DNA from: Albula goreensis
Taxonomy: Eukaryota; Chordata; Actinopteri; Albuliformes; Albulidae
Length of the DNA stretch: 64,000 nt
Assembly (NCBI GenBank): GCA_022829145.1
Contig: CM040746.1
Coordinates: 33,259,712-33,323,711, forward strand
Direction: 5' to 3'
Shown in pieces: positions 1 to 20,384 of the stretch (positions within the stretch are counted from its first letter, which is position 1; each line of letters starts with the position of its first letter). The notes under the pieces are model-generated. The model saw only the letters and a list, made by a program, of their open reading frames with translations. It ran no database searches and was not told where the DNA came from. The translations under genes and the position numbers were made by a program.

Positions 1-78
1 AGAAAAATGTTTTAGAATTAACAATGTAATAAATTTTCTTGTCATACCCTTACCAATTACACTCTACTTTCCTTGCAG

Positions 79-165
79 CTTGCTTGGCTTCAGGACACAG
101 GAGGAGAAAACCTTATTTTTTAATCATTTTATGTTTTCATCAGAACATTGGAATCAAATGTGAAG
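79..165 (+). other. znf711: candidate 5' untranslated exon of znf711
   Basis: A good acceptor (TTTCCTTGCAG, ending at 78) and a good donor (AAG then GTAAGC at 166) bound an 87-base segment upstream of the first coding exon. It lacks a sensible coding frame with the gene, so if real it is a non-coding leader exon. Only the splice-site match supports it. Confidence 0.3.
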
Positions 166-593
166 GTAAGCTTGTCATTGCCAGGTTGTTTTATCAGCCT
201 TTTGATGTTGACAGTGAAACCCATTCTGATGACAGTCCGAGTTTTGTTTTATTGACAGGTGCTCTTATCTACCTGGAGTCATTTAGGTCACACTCTGTAT
301 GTTATCCACCAATACAGCCACAGAAAGAACACCTCATACGAAAATTAGAATAGATCATATACATTCGAGTGTGGACAGTGCTAGTGTAACCTGGGCAGCT
401 GGGAGGGTTGATGTGGAAGAGCAATGTTTCACAGTACTGCAGATGGTGATGAAGTAGAATAGATTTATTTTAGAGATTATTAAGTAAATGTGAGTAGAAA
501 TAATATTAAATTCTGTCAGTGTGTATTTTAATGGTGCATGTCATAATGTAATACATTATTTATTATGTATTAAGCTTTAGGAAATAAAAGACT

Positions 594-7367
<6,774 letters not shown>

Positions 7368-10300
7368 TGTGTGAGGGTGGGAGGGTGCGCGTGTGGGGGA
7401 GGGAATGTATCATTCAGAGGGTAAAAAAATGATGTTAAAATTTTAATTAATTGTTCTCCTTTTCAGTGCTTATTTGCGTCTTTTTTTTTTTTTTTTTTTC
7501 CTCCCCACCCCAGAATTGTGAAATGAGTCTTAAAAGAAATCGCACTTGTTAAAATTACTAGACATCAGCATTGTGGGAGGAGCTGAAGGCGGGTGGTCAT
7601 GGGGGTGGGAGATAGGGGGGGGAGAATTTTTCGGGCTAGGGGACAAGGTGTGTTTGACCGCGTCATTCGTTACTCTCCTTAATTAGTTGCAAAACAATCA
7701 CTCTCGTTAACATTGTGGGGTTCATACACCTGTTTTTGTTTTTTTGGTTTTTTTTTTTTTTTAAATAACCCACTTAGCTGAAATGCTGCAAGAAAATAAT
7801 GATTTTGATGTCGGGAGAGATGCTTAAGGCAGGTCTCATAGTATCATACAAAATCCTGTGTCAGTAACTTTCCCATGTCCATTGAACTGTACCTGAGTGT
7901 AGTAACCTTCATGCTCCAGTAAATAACATGTTTATCCTTTTTTTTACCAACTATTAAGCCTTTGTCTTCATTTTGTTTTTGCTGATCATTTCCTTTAAAT
8001 GCCAGTCTGAAAAGTGATTTCATCAATAAGCCGTAGCCCGTTGATGTTTGCGAAAACTGCTCGGGAAAATGTTTACATAAGCACCTTGCCGCAATTTAGC
8101 TACGACTCAAGAAAATAAAAATCAGATAATAAGATATTAGAGGTCTTCTCTGAAACGTTCTCCCTGAACACATCATTTCATGGTGTCAAATATTCTGACA
8201 TTTTAACTCTCCCTCAAACTGGAAAAATGGTTCAGTTCATTAATCTTTATTCTTTTTAATGGTAAGGATCATGCAGTCGAATTGTTCTTCACCTTGTGAT
8301 TGCCACTACGCAAGTGTATACATGATTACATGTAACTACCTGACAGGTGTACATGTGCGCACCTATAGCCAAACATTTCTGTTCACAATCATGCCTTACA
8401 TGTAATTGTATTTTTCATGCACTGTATTTAGTAAAATTGTAATCAAAAAATTCAATTTAATTTGTAAAAGTCTCTAATGTGATGTATAAGTATGTTGAGT
8501 GTTTCTCTGAAACTTTGTGTATATTTTAGTAAGGTGAGCTCATTTTCCAGGTTCTGATGCAGATGCAGAAAATGAGTATTTATTTTCCAAGTTTGTTTTT
8601 CCCCAGCCAGTGCATTGTCTGACCCTGAGAAATGGATGGATGGAGCAGTCTGCGTTCATGTTCGCTTCACCGGCACCGTATTGATTTTTTTGTCCTGACG
8701 GTAAAATGCATATAAAGTCTGTTTATAAATCTGATCATAACTAAAGGTTAAGCCCAGGGGTGTGCGGTCCCATCTGAGGGTTGGGGTAAGTGCAGGGTTT
8801 TGTTGCAGCCCAGCACTAAAACTCCTCATAAAACTAATCAAGGCCTTGATTGGAGACCATGATTGATTCATTAGTTGAGTCATGTGACACCCCTGGTTTA
8901 ACCAATTTTTTGTTTTCCAAAATGGGATGGGGCAGAGATGTTTTGGGAGAGGTTGTGCCTTGGTCTTAGTGTTTGTCACATGTTCACCCCTTGATGCGGT
9001 CATTTGCAACCCAGAAAGAAGAACGACGGCTTGCTTGAAATTTTGTCATGCATATAGTTTGTGCTCCAAACGTGCCTGTGTTCTCCATCTTTGAATTGTG
9101 TAGCTCAGAGCTATGGGTTACTTCCCCATTATGGAACTCTGTTGCAGTTTCAGTTGGCCCACCCCCTCCCTCCCTCTTCCCTTTTCTTGTTTCTAAGGCA
9201 CCTTTTTAACTGATCAACCAGCAGATCCAAAACAAAAGTTGTTCCTGAAACATAAAAGGGTCGTCTCCCCCATCCATCCAAACACCGGTCAAGTCACATC
9301 ATATGAGTTTTCCACATGAACCCTATGTTGCTGAAATACAGACCTCAAGCGTCACAGAGTGTACAAGCTGGTGTGCTGGCTTATGACATTGCGTTCTATT
9401 GCCCTCTATTTTGAAACTGCTGTACATTTTAAAATGCAGATGACCGTGGACCTTGTTATACCATGATAGAGCGGTCAAATCCTCAAAATGTATGCTTTTA
9501 AAATATTTCTGTTTTCCTTTTTTTGATGTTGTCAATTGGTGGATTACTGGTAAGGAGGAACAAAAATAAATATACTTTTTTTTAAGGAAAAGTCAAGTTG
9601 GCTTTCAATTGACTTTTTATTGGTAAAGAAAGCTGGTGGCTCAGTGAAGGTTTTGTTTGAACAACTGGCTAATAGGTAGAGTTTTCAATTGGTAGTGTGC
9701 CATTTAATTTTTTTTGAAGATTCTTTTTATATCCTGCACATAGTGTTTTAAGATGGACATGAAATGTTAATGACATCTAAACAATTCATCTAATGTTAAT
9801 GAAGTCCCCAAATGGTTATAATGTTGGTGAGATACTAACATGCTCAAAATGTTCTGCGGTATGTAAGTGGTGTACAATGTAATGAGAAGAAAAACATGTC
9901 ATATTCATGAACTAATAAGGAGTGGGGCCTTCCTTGAAGATGTGGGCCATTCTTGCTGTCATTCACCTTTTTCTCGATAGGTCTTGGACCACTCTTTCAT
10001 CAGTTATTTGAATTCCTTGTTCAATGATAAGATTTAATGATTGGGGTGGAAGGCGTTTGACATGATATGAATGAAGCCACTATTCGGTCCATGAAACCAT
10101 GTGAATTGGGCATAATGGCCTCGCGATATTGGAGCATTTTGAAGAAACAATGTGTGCATCATAGGCTGCACGTTGTCACCTGATATGGTTTCATATTCCC
10201 TGGCTGCAGTTCTGTGAAGCAGAGTAATTATCAGGCTTAATCACTCGCCTGAAATGGCTGCCCGATTTACTGCCATGTTCAACATGTTGGAAACCGGCTA

Positions 10301-12380
10301 GGTGAGTTTGAATGCTTCCTTTGGCTTCATCAAACATATATTTGACTAGGTGTATGGAAAAAGAGTACAGCACAGCTCATCATACCATATTACTTTCTGC
10401 CAGGCAGTCACAAGTCATGTGCTCAGCACACCAGATGATATGTCGCTGGATACAGGCTCTGTTTACAAGTGGTTTCTGAACGGGAGCCCAGCCAAGCTCT
10501 CAGAGGCTCATGGTGTACGGTTTGGTGTGCTGTTTGTTGAGACCGGGTCACAGATGTGTAGTCCAAGTCTATTTGGAGGCTGTTTTGTTGCATGGTATTT
10601 AGCAACTATCCCTGTTAATGGTCCATATCTCCCTGTCTGTGAGCTTACAATTGCAATAATACTTTTTACCATGTGGATATAAGCTGTGATTTTCAACATT
10701 GTTTCTCTTGACAATTTTGCCATTTCTGTTACTAATGCACCTGCATCTCAGACACCAACTATTACACCTCTTCAAAAATGTTTGATCTCTTCTGTTGCTT
10801 TAGGGTCTCATATAATAACAGAAACCTGTCAGTAATTGTTATTGACAATATACAGCATAAGTTTAAGCCTTTTAATAATTGACTTTGTTGCTTTGTAATA
10901 CCAGCCATTCTTATTTGGTGCTGTCACTAACCCCTCAAAGAATATTACATACTGCAAAAATCGAATGCATTTACATTCAAGACATTTTCCTTTGCAGAAT
11001 TATAATCTTCTGTACACACAATCACCATTATAGAGTATTATAAACTGTAAAATACACAACGTAAATACCATGTGAGAGTATTTGCCTTCTAATTTTCTGT
11101 ACTTTGGCACATTCTTCATGATGAATTTAGTCATGAATGAATTCTGTTTCACAGAACTCCGGTGGCACATCAGTCTGTAAGGTGACGCTACAGTGCAGCA
11201 GAGTTGTATCGCGAGACCCATAAATGATCTCAAACACGAGCATGCCTGCTTCATAATGGCTGGTCATAGACATACAGGGCATTCACAAAGTATTCAGATC
11301 CCTTTCCTTTCTTCACATTTTATGTGACAGCCTTATGCTAAAATTGTTTAAATTCATTTTTTCCCCTCAGCAATCCACACTCGGTACCCCATGATGACAA
11401 AGGAGAAAAACAGGATTTTAAAAAAATGTGTCAAATTTATTAAAAATAAACAACTGAAATATTACATTGAAGACTTAAATTATATTTTACATTAAATGTA
11501 TACAAATTCTGTTTTCAAACACATTTAATCAAAACACTTTTCATATTTTCTGGTAATTACCTGGGCACATGTGCATGGCAGCCATATGATCCATACATTC
11601 GAGCTGATGTTTGAAATGCAGCTACAGAATGTGGTGGAAAAGCAATTAAAACACTGACTTGCTTCAGTGCAGCCTGATCCATTCTGAGCAGGAGCTGAAT
11701 TAAAATGCACAGAGTCACGTAAAGGAGAATTGGGCTTTTTTTTTAGAGGTAGAGATTTCAGATTGATCTGGTTCACATTCCCGCATAAACCTTGTCAGTT
11801 AAATGTGCTGTGCTTGAGATGATGCACAGAAAAAGTTCAATGTGCACCCCTCCGAGGTTTTCTGGTGGAAGATTTCCATTTTCGACAGGGCTGTCAGCTA
11901 GCAGGAATTAAAGGCGTCCTTGTGGATCACTAACTTTTGAAAAGCAAGGACAAGGATTTCAGTAACCAGACCAGGAGGTTTAATCTAATCAAAGCGGCTA
12001 ATGGAATTAATTAGGTAATGAATAAATTGGAGGAATGAAGATAGGATTGACCTGAAGCCCCATAAGGAGAAGAGCTGAACATCTCTGATGAAAAACAGTG
12101 GTTCTTAAATTGCAAAAAACACCCCCTGGTGGTCCATACAAGGAGCTACAGTGAAGTTCCTGTTAACAGGGTGTAGCTGACTGGTGTGCTGCTGTTTTGA
12201 TTTTCCAAGACTTTTTTTTTTTTTTTTTTTACATTGTGGTGGTCTGGTTGTTTCAGTGGTCAGTGGATTAAAGTGTGAAACCAGGGTGGTATCAGAGGGA
12301 GACTGCTGTGTACTGTACTGAGTTCCATTGGCCAGCTGGGGTGTTTCTCTGTGTGTGCTACTGTCTTGTCAGTGAGTCAG
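7368..12380. other. znf711 3' UTR and convergent intergenic region
   Basis: This stretch separates the znf711 stop from the stop of the minus-strand exocyst gene, so both genes end here (tail to tail). The first 2 kb is T/AT-rich and probably contains the long znf711 3' UTR; AATAAA signals occur at 8113-8118 and near 9565-9570. A short inverted-repeat element is at 8746-8903. For the minus-strand gene, TTTATT (AATAAA on the minus strand) occurs near 11435. I see no coding exon. Confidence 0.6.
8746..8903. mobile_element. short terminal-inverted-repeat element (MITE-like)
   Basis: The left end GGTTAAGCCCAGGGGTGT is nearly the reverse complement of the right end ACACCCCTGGTTTAACC, enclosing ~158 bp with no coding capacity. 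The interior includes TTTTGTTGCAGCCCAGCACTAA, similar to the element at 15155-15371. This fits a non-autonomous DNA transposon remnant in the downstream flank of znf711. Confidence 0.55.
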
Positions 12381-15300
12381 TTAGGTTTGTGCTTTGGCCC
12401 TTGCACTGATAGAGGTGAACAGCCCCTGTAGGTCCTGGGCACTGAAGTCCAGCGAGACTCCAGCTACTGGGTAGCACCGGCCCACGAGGCTCTCAAAACT
12501 GTGATACTGAGTCACAAACGCCTGCTGCACGGCCCTCCACACCACCTGGGAAGGGTGTGAGAGAGAGGGGCAGTCACTGCCACAGCATGTTCCTCCACAC
12601 AGCTACAGTCATTGTTAATTAACCAAGGGTCAGTAACTACTGGTGACACTCCTCTGATTCAGGGCACAGAGTCTTTTCACACTGGAGTGCAAAATGTTAA
12701 ACTGTTCCAGATTGAGAAACCACGCATCATTAGAAATCTGTGGGCACTACTCAGAAAAAGTTTGTTATATCAGCCACAAATAATTGTACTTCTGCATCTG
12801 GCTATCTAATCATCCCCTACATCTGACATGGCTACACAATCCATCTTATTTCCTACTCAGGAATCTTAATTCTCTGGTTTGTCATGCAAAAGAGAACAGT
12901 TTTCGGTTTTTCTCCTGCAAGGGTTTCAAACTCACAGAGGGTTATGTGTTTGCTGGTTTTCCTACTAACCACTGAATGCTGTGTTAATCTGTACATTTAC
13001 TGTTTATCCATTTGAATTTAACTGTGTTAAAACAAAGACTATAAGCAACACTTGTTATTTAGATAACATTGATATCTCAGTTCACTTTATCTGAATTTGG
13101 GGCAAACCAAGAGGGCTAATTTAGAAAATAATGGAACTTATTATCTGCTCAAGAGCAGAGGCACTGAGCATACACTTGGCACTCCATGGCACTGAGTTTT
13201 AGATCACTGGTCTTTCTGCGTAAATAAAGGTAAAATATATTAACTGAGCTTGGATGCTACCTGCATCAGGACTGGGTTGTCTCCCAGGTCGCGCCCTATC
13301 TTCTTGTACAGTGCCTCCAGGTTGCGCTGCACCTCCCGTCCAGAGTGTGGCGCTGTCAGCCTGCGCAGCTCCTGCTTGCTGTAGGCTAGCTGAAAACACA
13401 CCTCCTCCTCCCGCACGCCGTGCGCCAGGCACCCTCGCACCCCATCCAGGAAGTCCTGAAATGGGAGAGGTATTTCAGCTGCCTTAGAGAGATCCTGCGA
13501 TTTCAGACATGGTTCCCCTTTGGCAACTCATTGCTGTGGATTTACAATTGTCAACATTTTCCATCTATTGTACTATATTGTTAATCTTTCTTGTCTATTT
13601 TTTTGGAAAGTACATTGTGCTGTACAATATAATGAAAAAGGTGCAATATTATGATGATGATGATGAGTATTATATGTTGTTGATGATTGTGATTACTATT
13701 ATTATCATTTTGTGAACTTATGCCCAATCCTTGCTGAACCATACTGTGAACCATTCTATGTCTGACCTGTCGCCTGTGGGTGTCTCTACTGACCTCATCT
13801 TTGGAGGTTTACACACTCACACTCAGACTGCCGAAGGGTTTTCCCAGGTGAGACCGGATATACTCCTGCACCCTCAGACTGGTCCTTTCCCCAGCCTCCT
13901 GCTCCAAAGCCCTGAGCTGTGGCAGCCCTACACGCCTCAGGAACCCAGAAAGCTGGTGGTAGTTCTGCAGCTTCACCACCAGGGGGCTGCAGCGAGCACT
14001 CTGACCTGACAAAGCATCCACTTCCGAAAAACAAGACAGACAGACAGACAGTCACTTCTTGGGAACTTGGAGAATGTGTACTTGTTTTGTCTACACAGGC
14101 TGTTACTTGTTAGTACCATCTGACCACAGCAGAGAAAAATAAAACACATGCTGATGACATTAAGCGAAAATTTTTAAAAAGTTGATTACATCGACTTAGC
14201 TGCACATAAACAAACTAAAATCACATAAATAGGGTTTTTCATATTGTTGGACTTTTCAGAACAGCAAAACTGTGTAAAGTTAAAAATATATATACAAATA
14301 TATGTGTGTATGTATTCATACTCTTCATACAGAAAAACTGTCTTGCACATCTACGTCATGTAACTTTTTCATGATCAGGATTCGAAGAGTTTGAATCAGA
14401 TCAAACCACTACAGCTGTACTTATTTAAACTCATTTTGACATCCATACAACCAGGTTTTCCAAACAGCATCTTTTTTGTTTTTAAGTGTTTACTCCCTCC
14501 AACTGACTACTCCCTACAATAAAGTTTTCCCTCTGGAGCATGTAAGAGTTTAGGCACAGGTGTGCGATATCTGGCACCTGAGCATGCATTAGCATTTGCT
14601 CTCCGCCTTGTACTTACGGGCCTGGAAGGCTTTGGTAATGAGCCGGGTGTAGGCCTCATCCAGCCCCCAGCGCTGCTCCGAGCCCCCCAGCACGGCCTGT
14701 CCCTCCCTCACAAACTCCTCCAGCAGGGACACGGCCGGCAGGACCCCCACCCGGGCCTTCTTAAGCACCCGCACGCTCTCCAGCTCCGTGCACAGAGAGT
14801 CCTGAGGGGACAGAAACACCAGCATCAGCAGCCACTCGAGCACCAGTCAGCACTGTAGCCAATCAGGCCTCTCTGTACTCAGCATCCAATGGGATGTGGC
14901 AAAACCGGCATCAGTCAGCACTGTAGCCAATCAGGCATCTCAGCACTCAGGATCCAATGAGATGTGGCAAAACCGCCCTCAGTCAGCACTGTGGCCAATC
15001 AGGCCTCTCTGTACACAGGATCCAATGAGATGTGGAAAAACTAAGGGCTGGTCTGTCATTCTTTGATTAGTTGCTCTTTTTTTTTGCTTTTTCACATTTA
15101 ATTGATCCATGCAAAACCCAGTTCTGAACCCTGTTGAAATGCACATCATTTACAGCAGTGGTCTTCAGTCCTGGTCCAGGAGTGATGCAGGGCGTGCTGT
15201 TTTTTGTTGCTACTCAGCACTAAATTCATTAATTTAAAACAGCTTATTATGCGGTTACCTCACTTCACCTGTTTAAAAAATGAATCTGGGTGGAAACTGT

Positions 15301-18300
15301 TGCAGAATTTAAATTGAAAACAAAAAACCAGCACACCCTGGGACTCTCCAAGACCAGGTCAGTGTCTGGGGGCCTTTGCATTTCAGCATGATTTGTGTAT
15401 TTACATTGTGTGCTTTGCATAGTGCTGGCATGCAGACCGTGCTGAAATCATGACTAAGCTTCAGCACGTTTTTGCTGAGCACAGCTGTACATGAGAGGCA
15501 TCAATGTGAGGCCCTGTATGGCTACAGTATCTGCAGGTCTTTGTGGTTCATTTTTTTAATTAGCTGCCAATTTAAACTACAGAGAAACAGTATGTGGACT
15601 CTTTAATAAATCAATGACTAAAATTAGAGAACTGCTGAAGCACTCAGAAAAAGCAATCATGACGGCTCTCCAAGACTGCAGTCTGACACCGCTGCTGTAG
15701 ATGAAGCTAATCTTGGAACCCAGATGTTCAGATCTCAAAGGACCCCAAAGCATTTTCACCTTACTCTGGGAACAGCCTTTTCTGTAGCTGCAGATGCCAA
15801 GTGTGTGACAGTTTAGAAATTGGTCAGATTCTCAGAGGGCGGTTTGCAGAACTGTTTTTTGGTTTAAATCACCGCCTGTGCCTTCACCCATTGGCCCCTC
15901 GCCTTCACCTTAGACACGTATTCACTGGCTGGTGTTAAAATATTAGTTATGTCCTGAGTGCGGTTGGATTCATCGCTCTGCTTTCATTGCACTGCTGTCT
16001 CCAGACTAAGAGCGGGGAGGTCCAAGCGTGGAAGGCCAGCACACAGGGTCACAGATCAGGGTTTACTCCCCGGTCTGCTGCATTTTGTTTTCATCCTAAA
16101 ATGAACAACTGGTTCTGAACCAAGAGACCAGGCGAGGTGAGTAACTGTGTAATTCACCACTTTAATTGCTTAATTAAGTGCTGAGTAACAAAGACAGTGC
16201 GGCTATTCAGCACCAGGACTGTCCAGCCCTGCTATGGACTATAAATGTCCCCTCTAGCCAATTGTATCTCCAAAAATGGAAGCAGAATGTGGTGATGTTG
16301 TAATTTACACATCTGTAAATATGTGAGAATATATGTCACTGCACATGGGAGCTTGTTAATTAACTCCATTTTCATACTATTGCATATGATACATCAGCCT
16401 AAAAGCATTAAAATGAGCCACATGGGCCTGTAGCAGACTGTGCTGATGGGACGCTCACTCACAGTGTAGTTACGCAGGCAGCGTTGGCTGTGTTGGACGG
16501 TGCTGTGCAGCACAGAGCACCAAAAGGATGCATTGGGGCTGTTCTGGTGGCGGGACAGTCCCGCCCCGGCGGCCTTCAGCGAAGCCAGGCAGTTAAGAGG
16601 CTCCGCCCTCTCACACAGGCTGAGCAGGGCGCCCAGACGAGGCTCCACACACCCCAACACGGAATGAACGCAGTCCCACCCCCCCACCACGGGCTCGGGG
16701 AGCCCGCTGCTCGCCGAAAACCAGCTGTGGGGCCTCCTCTTCTGCCTCAGCTCACTGCAGCGGAAGCATGAATGGGTGAGGGGGAAAACACCTTCAGCAT
16801 CGTAAAAAAAATCTCCAAAAGCCTTTATGGAACATGGACAGACATTACATTTACATGTACATAACAGGACATTTAAGAATTTAGCCAGATTTATTATGAT
16901 GCTGAAGACATATTGAGTGTCACTCACATATTCACAAACAAAACACATTGAGCGTCGTTGTCATACAGTGGCTGTCATAAACAGTGTTGTGAGCTTTTCT
17001 TCTCCAGATCTGTCAGACTGTTTTCCCTGTTTCGGGGTGCGCACTGCCCCTTGGCCATGAAACTGGAAATAAATTGTACTCACGCACAACTCTGCACCTG
17101 GTCAACAGCGCTGCCTCTCCGAGCGGCTGGAAACTGTGGAGACACAAATAATCACTGAAACATTTTGCTTGTTGTTCCAGCACTTTGGAATGCCACATTG
17201 TATTTGTAGGACCATCCAGCTAAGTCAGAGGCCCAGCTTATGTCTGGGCCTACCACACTGAGCTTTGACTTTAAGCACCACTGGGTTAGCACACACCCTG
17301 CTGGAAACTGCTGTCTATTGCTGGAAACTGCTGGTGTTTCAGGTTGAAATACGGATGTCATTTTCGGAGATTTGAACATGCAGCCCCCTTAAAAATCTAG
17401 GCCTTTAACCCGTACATTGCATCTCTGCCCTGCCTTTCCCAAGCTTGATTCTTGGCTTGTGTTAATTTGCAGTAATTCACCAGACACACTTACCAAGAGC
17501 AGCTTACAATGTGAGAGCACAGAACAGGCTTTCCCCAGTCAGAGTGCAGGTTTGACATCATCAGTTTAATTAACTGTACAACCCTATAACTCAGAGTCAA
17601 GGTCAAAACTCCATATTCCAACAAAAATTGGTTACTTCCATTGTTCTACTAACCTCAACACTGACAGGGCCCCTGTCCAGGCTGAAGAGCACGGTGAGGA
17701 ACTGCTGTTCTAAGACACACACCAACCCCAGCTGAGACAGCACCTGGTGGACCACCTGCAACACACAGGATATGGAGGAGTCACACCACGAAAGAAATAA
17801 ACCGTGAGGAACAAAACAAACCATGCGTGGTGCGATGTGGTTCTGGGGTAAAGCTGAGGGACTGTTAATACCAGATCTGGTTTATGTTCATACAAGTGCA
17901 CAACCCAACCTGGTTATGCTCAACAGTGTGGCTCTTTGCAAAAAGACATAATCGTTGTGGTTAATATACTACTTTTTGGTGTTGTTTTCAGTTTTCATTA
18001 TAACGTTCATTTGAAAAAGAGTTTAACAGGCTGGAGAATTAATTTGGAACGGCTGGACGGTTTTGTGTTGGCTGGGGAGGCATTTCCTCTGCTTGCGGTC
18101 TGTCTGTGTGATGAACGTTTTGTTGGATTGCTTATGTGTGACTGTAATTTGCTACCACTTTACCTGAAATATCTGTCCTCATAATCTGTTTATTTATGCC
18201 ACTGCAATTAGCTTGCTCTCACTTAAGACTGACTGTGCTGCTACTGTATAATTGCTTTTACTGCAGACTGACAGTCAATACAATGTGTTTGCTGTCAGTG

Positions 18301-20309
18301 TATACTGCTTGAGGTGGGCACAGTTTGTATTGTCCTTATAGCGGACTGGCTATGCTGCTGCACTGTGTGTTTTTTTTTTGTTGTTTTGTATTGATTTTGT
18401 TGCATGAGGATTGATGCAGGGCTCAGCGGAGCCGGACACTGCCCTGCAGTGCAGTGCATTGCTTTCTCAGTGAGGATCGAAGGCGTCATGGGTGGATTGA
18501 CTGCGTAGCGGATGGATTGAGGGTATCATTGGGTGGACTGAGAGCGCTGTCAGTATCTAACGCAGGGCTCAGAGATGCTGGACTCACCTGACTTGCTATG
18601 CTCTCAGAGGATAAAGGCACAAAGTCACTGCCGGTCCTTCGCGCCGTGGTGGAGGCAGGGAGCGTCCCTGCACACACAAACACACCCACACTGTCACACA
18701 CACCCAACCATACAAACAGCATGGACCCAGACTGACAACAGCATCACAATATAAGCCTACCTCAGGATGAGAAAAGACCCATCTCAGCTTATCATTTACT
18801 TACTGCCAACACAGTACCCAGTTATCCAGTACTGCATCAACCCTGGCACTGAACCAAAGGGTCTCTACCTCTACTACATACACTACACTGCACTGTATCT
18901 GGGCACGTCTCACACATGCAGTTCTGTTTCCATCTATTGCATTGTAAATGGACTGCTAATTCTTATTTTTATTATGTAGTCTCATCACACTGAATGCTGA
19001 AATTGCTACAGTCACAAAGCATACTGAATGTTCAGTTATTTATTATTTATGATTTCAGAATCTCTGTGCAGCTCAGTGAACTGCAGCAAACTGACCTGTT
19101 TTCTTTGTCTCCTTGGCTATTGACAGCCGTAGCCTGGCAGCATCGAAGAAGTCCTTCATTTGTCTGTCAAAAAGCCTGCCAATATTCTCCGCATACACCT
19201 ACACAGGGAGATCAATACCTAATCACTCAGCCCCTCGTCTTGAAAACATGAAAAGTCAATTCGATAACGTTTCCGCTAACAAACATTCCCACTTGAGAAC
19301 CAACCCTGTGAACTTGTAAAACCTTAATGGAAAATGTTAGCATTGACACAAAATGCTCTGTTGACCCAGGGGGACAGAAATGTGAATGCAGTTCTTGGTT
19401 TGGCAGACATGAAGCCATCACAAAAATGATACCACTAGAGGGCAGTCACATCCTACTCAAATTTAGACACAGCACATCAACAAAAGCCCCTGTCTGAAAA
19501 AGAGAAGTATGTTTGCCTGAGGCTGAAAATGGCAGCTGAGGTATTCGACTGTAGTAGTTATGGTATGTTCCTCGCCTGAGGAGCCAAAAATGCATACAGG
19601 GTCTAAGGCTGAAGATGAGAAAGACTTGATTTAGTCTTCCCGGCACCAAGGCTGGAGGCTGACGCTATTACACTTGGGAAAGAGAAGAAAATGCATTTCA
19701 TGTCATGTCAGTGTGGTGTGGGCTCTCTCTCTGCTGTTTCCCTGGTGGTGGTTGGCCTCTCTGTGAGGGCTCTGGATGCGTGCTTTGGGCTCTGACCTTG
19801 GTGAGCTGCTGGAAGACCCGTGGGCTGCTCTCCCTCAGCCAGCACATGAGGGGAGCGTACTGCAGCAGCTGCTTGTGAAACCTGCCAGGCTTCAGAATCA
19901 AATCCTCTTCCCACTGAAGACTCCTCCCCTGGCCCTGGGAACAACCAATCAGGACATGGGATCACTGCCTGAACTGCTGGGCAGGGTCAGACCATGCCTC
20001 CGGACAGCTCCGTTGCCTCTGTGACACTGGGCGTTTGGGGACCGTTAGCCTGCCTGGCTGCTGGTCTTAAGAATTATTTTACTCATGCTTACTGAATTTA
20101 CTTTATCAGACTTAGAAAGGCAGGCGCAGAGACACACAGTGTGTTTTTTTCGACATGGCTGATCACACTGTTGAGTGAGGAGGAGGCCGTGTACCTGCAG
20201 CACGATGGCGTCGTTTATGTGCAGGGAGAGGCGCTGCTCAAAGTTCTGACGCAGGCTCTCGAACCTGATCAGCTGCTCTGCCACACCCTGCAGCCTGCGC
20301 TGACCTGGC

Positions 20310-20384
<75 letters not shown>

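Noticed and set aside
16394-16948. Single 184-codon minus-strand ORF
   Set aside because: Only 16754-16463 is exon 13 of exoc1-like; the rest is flanking intron read through.
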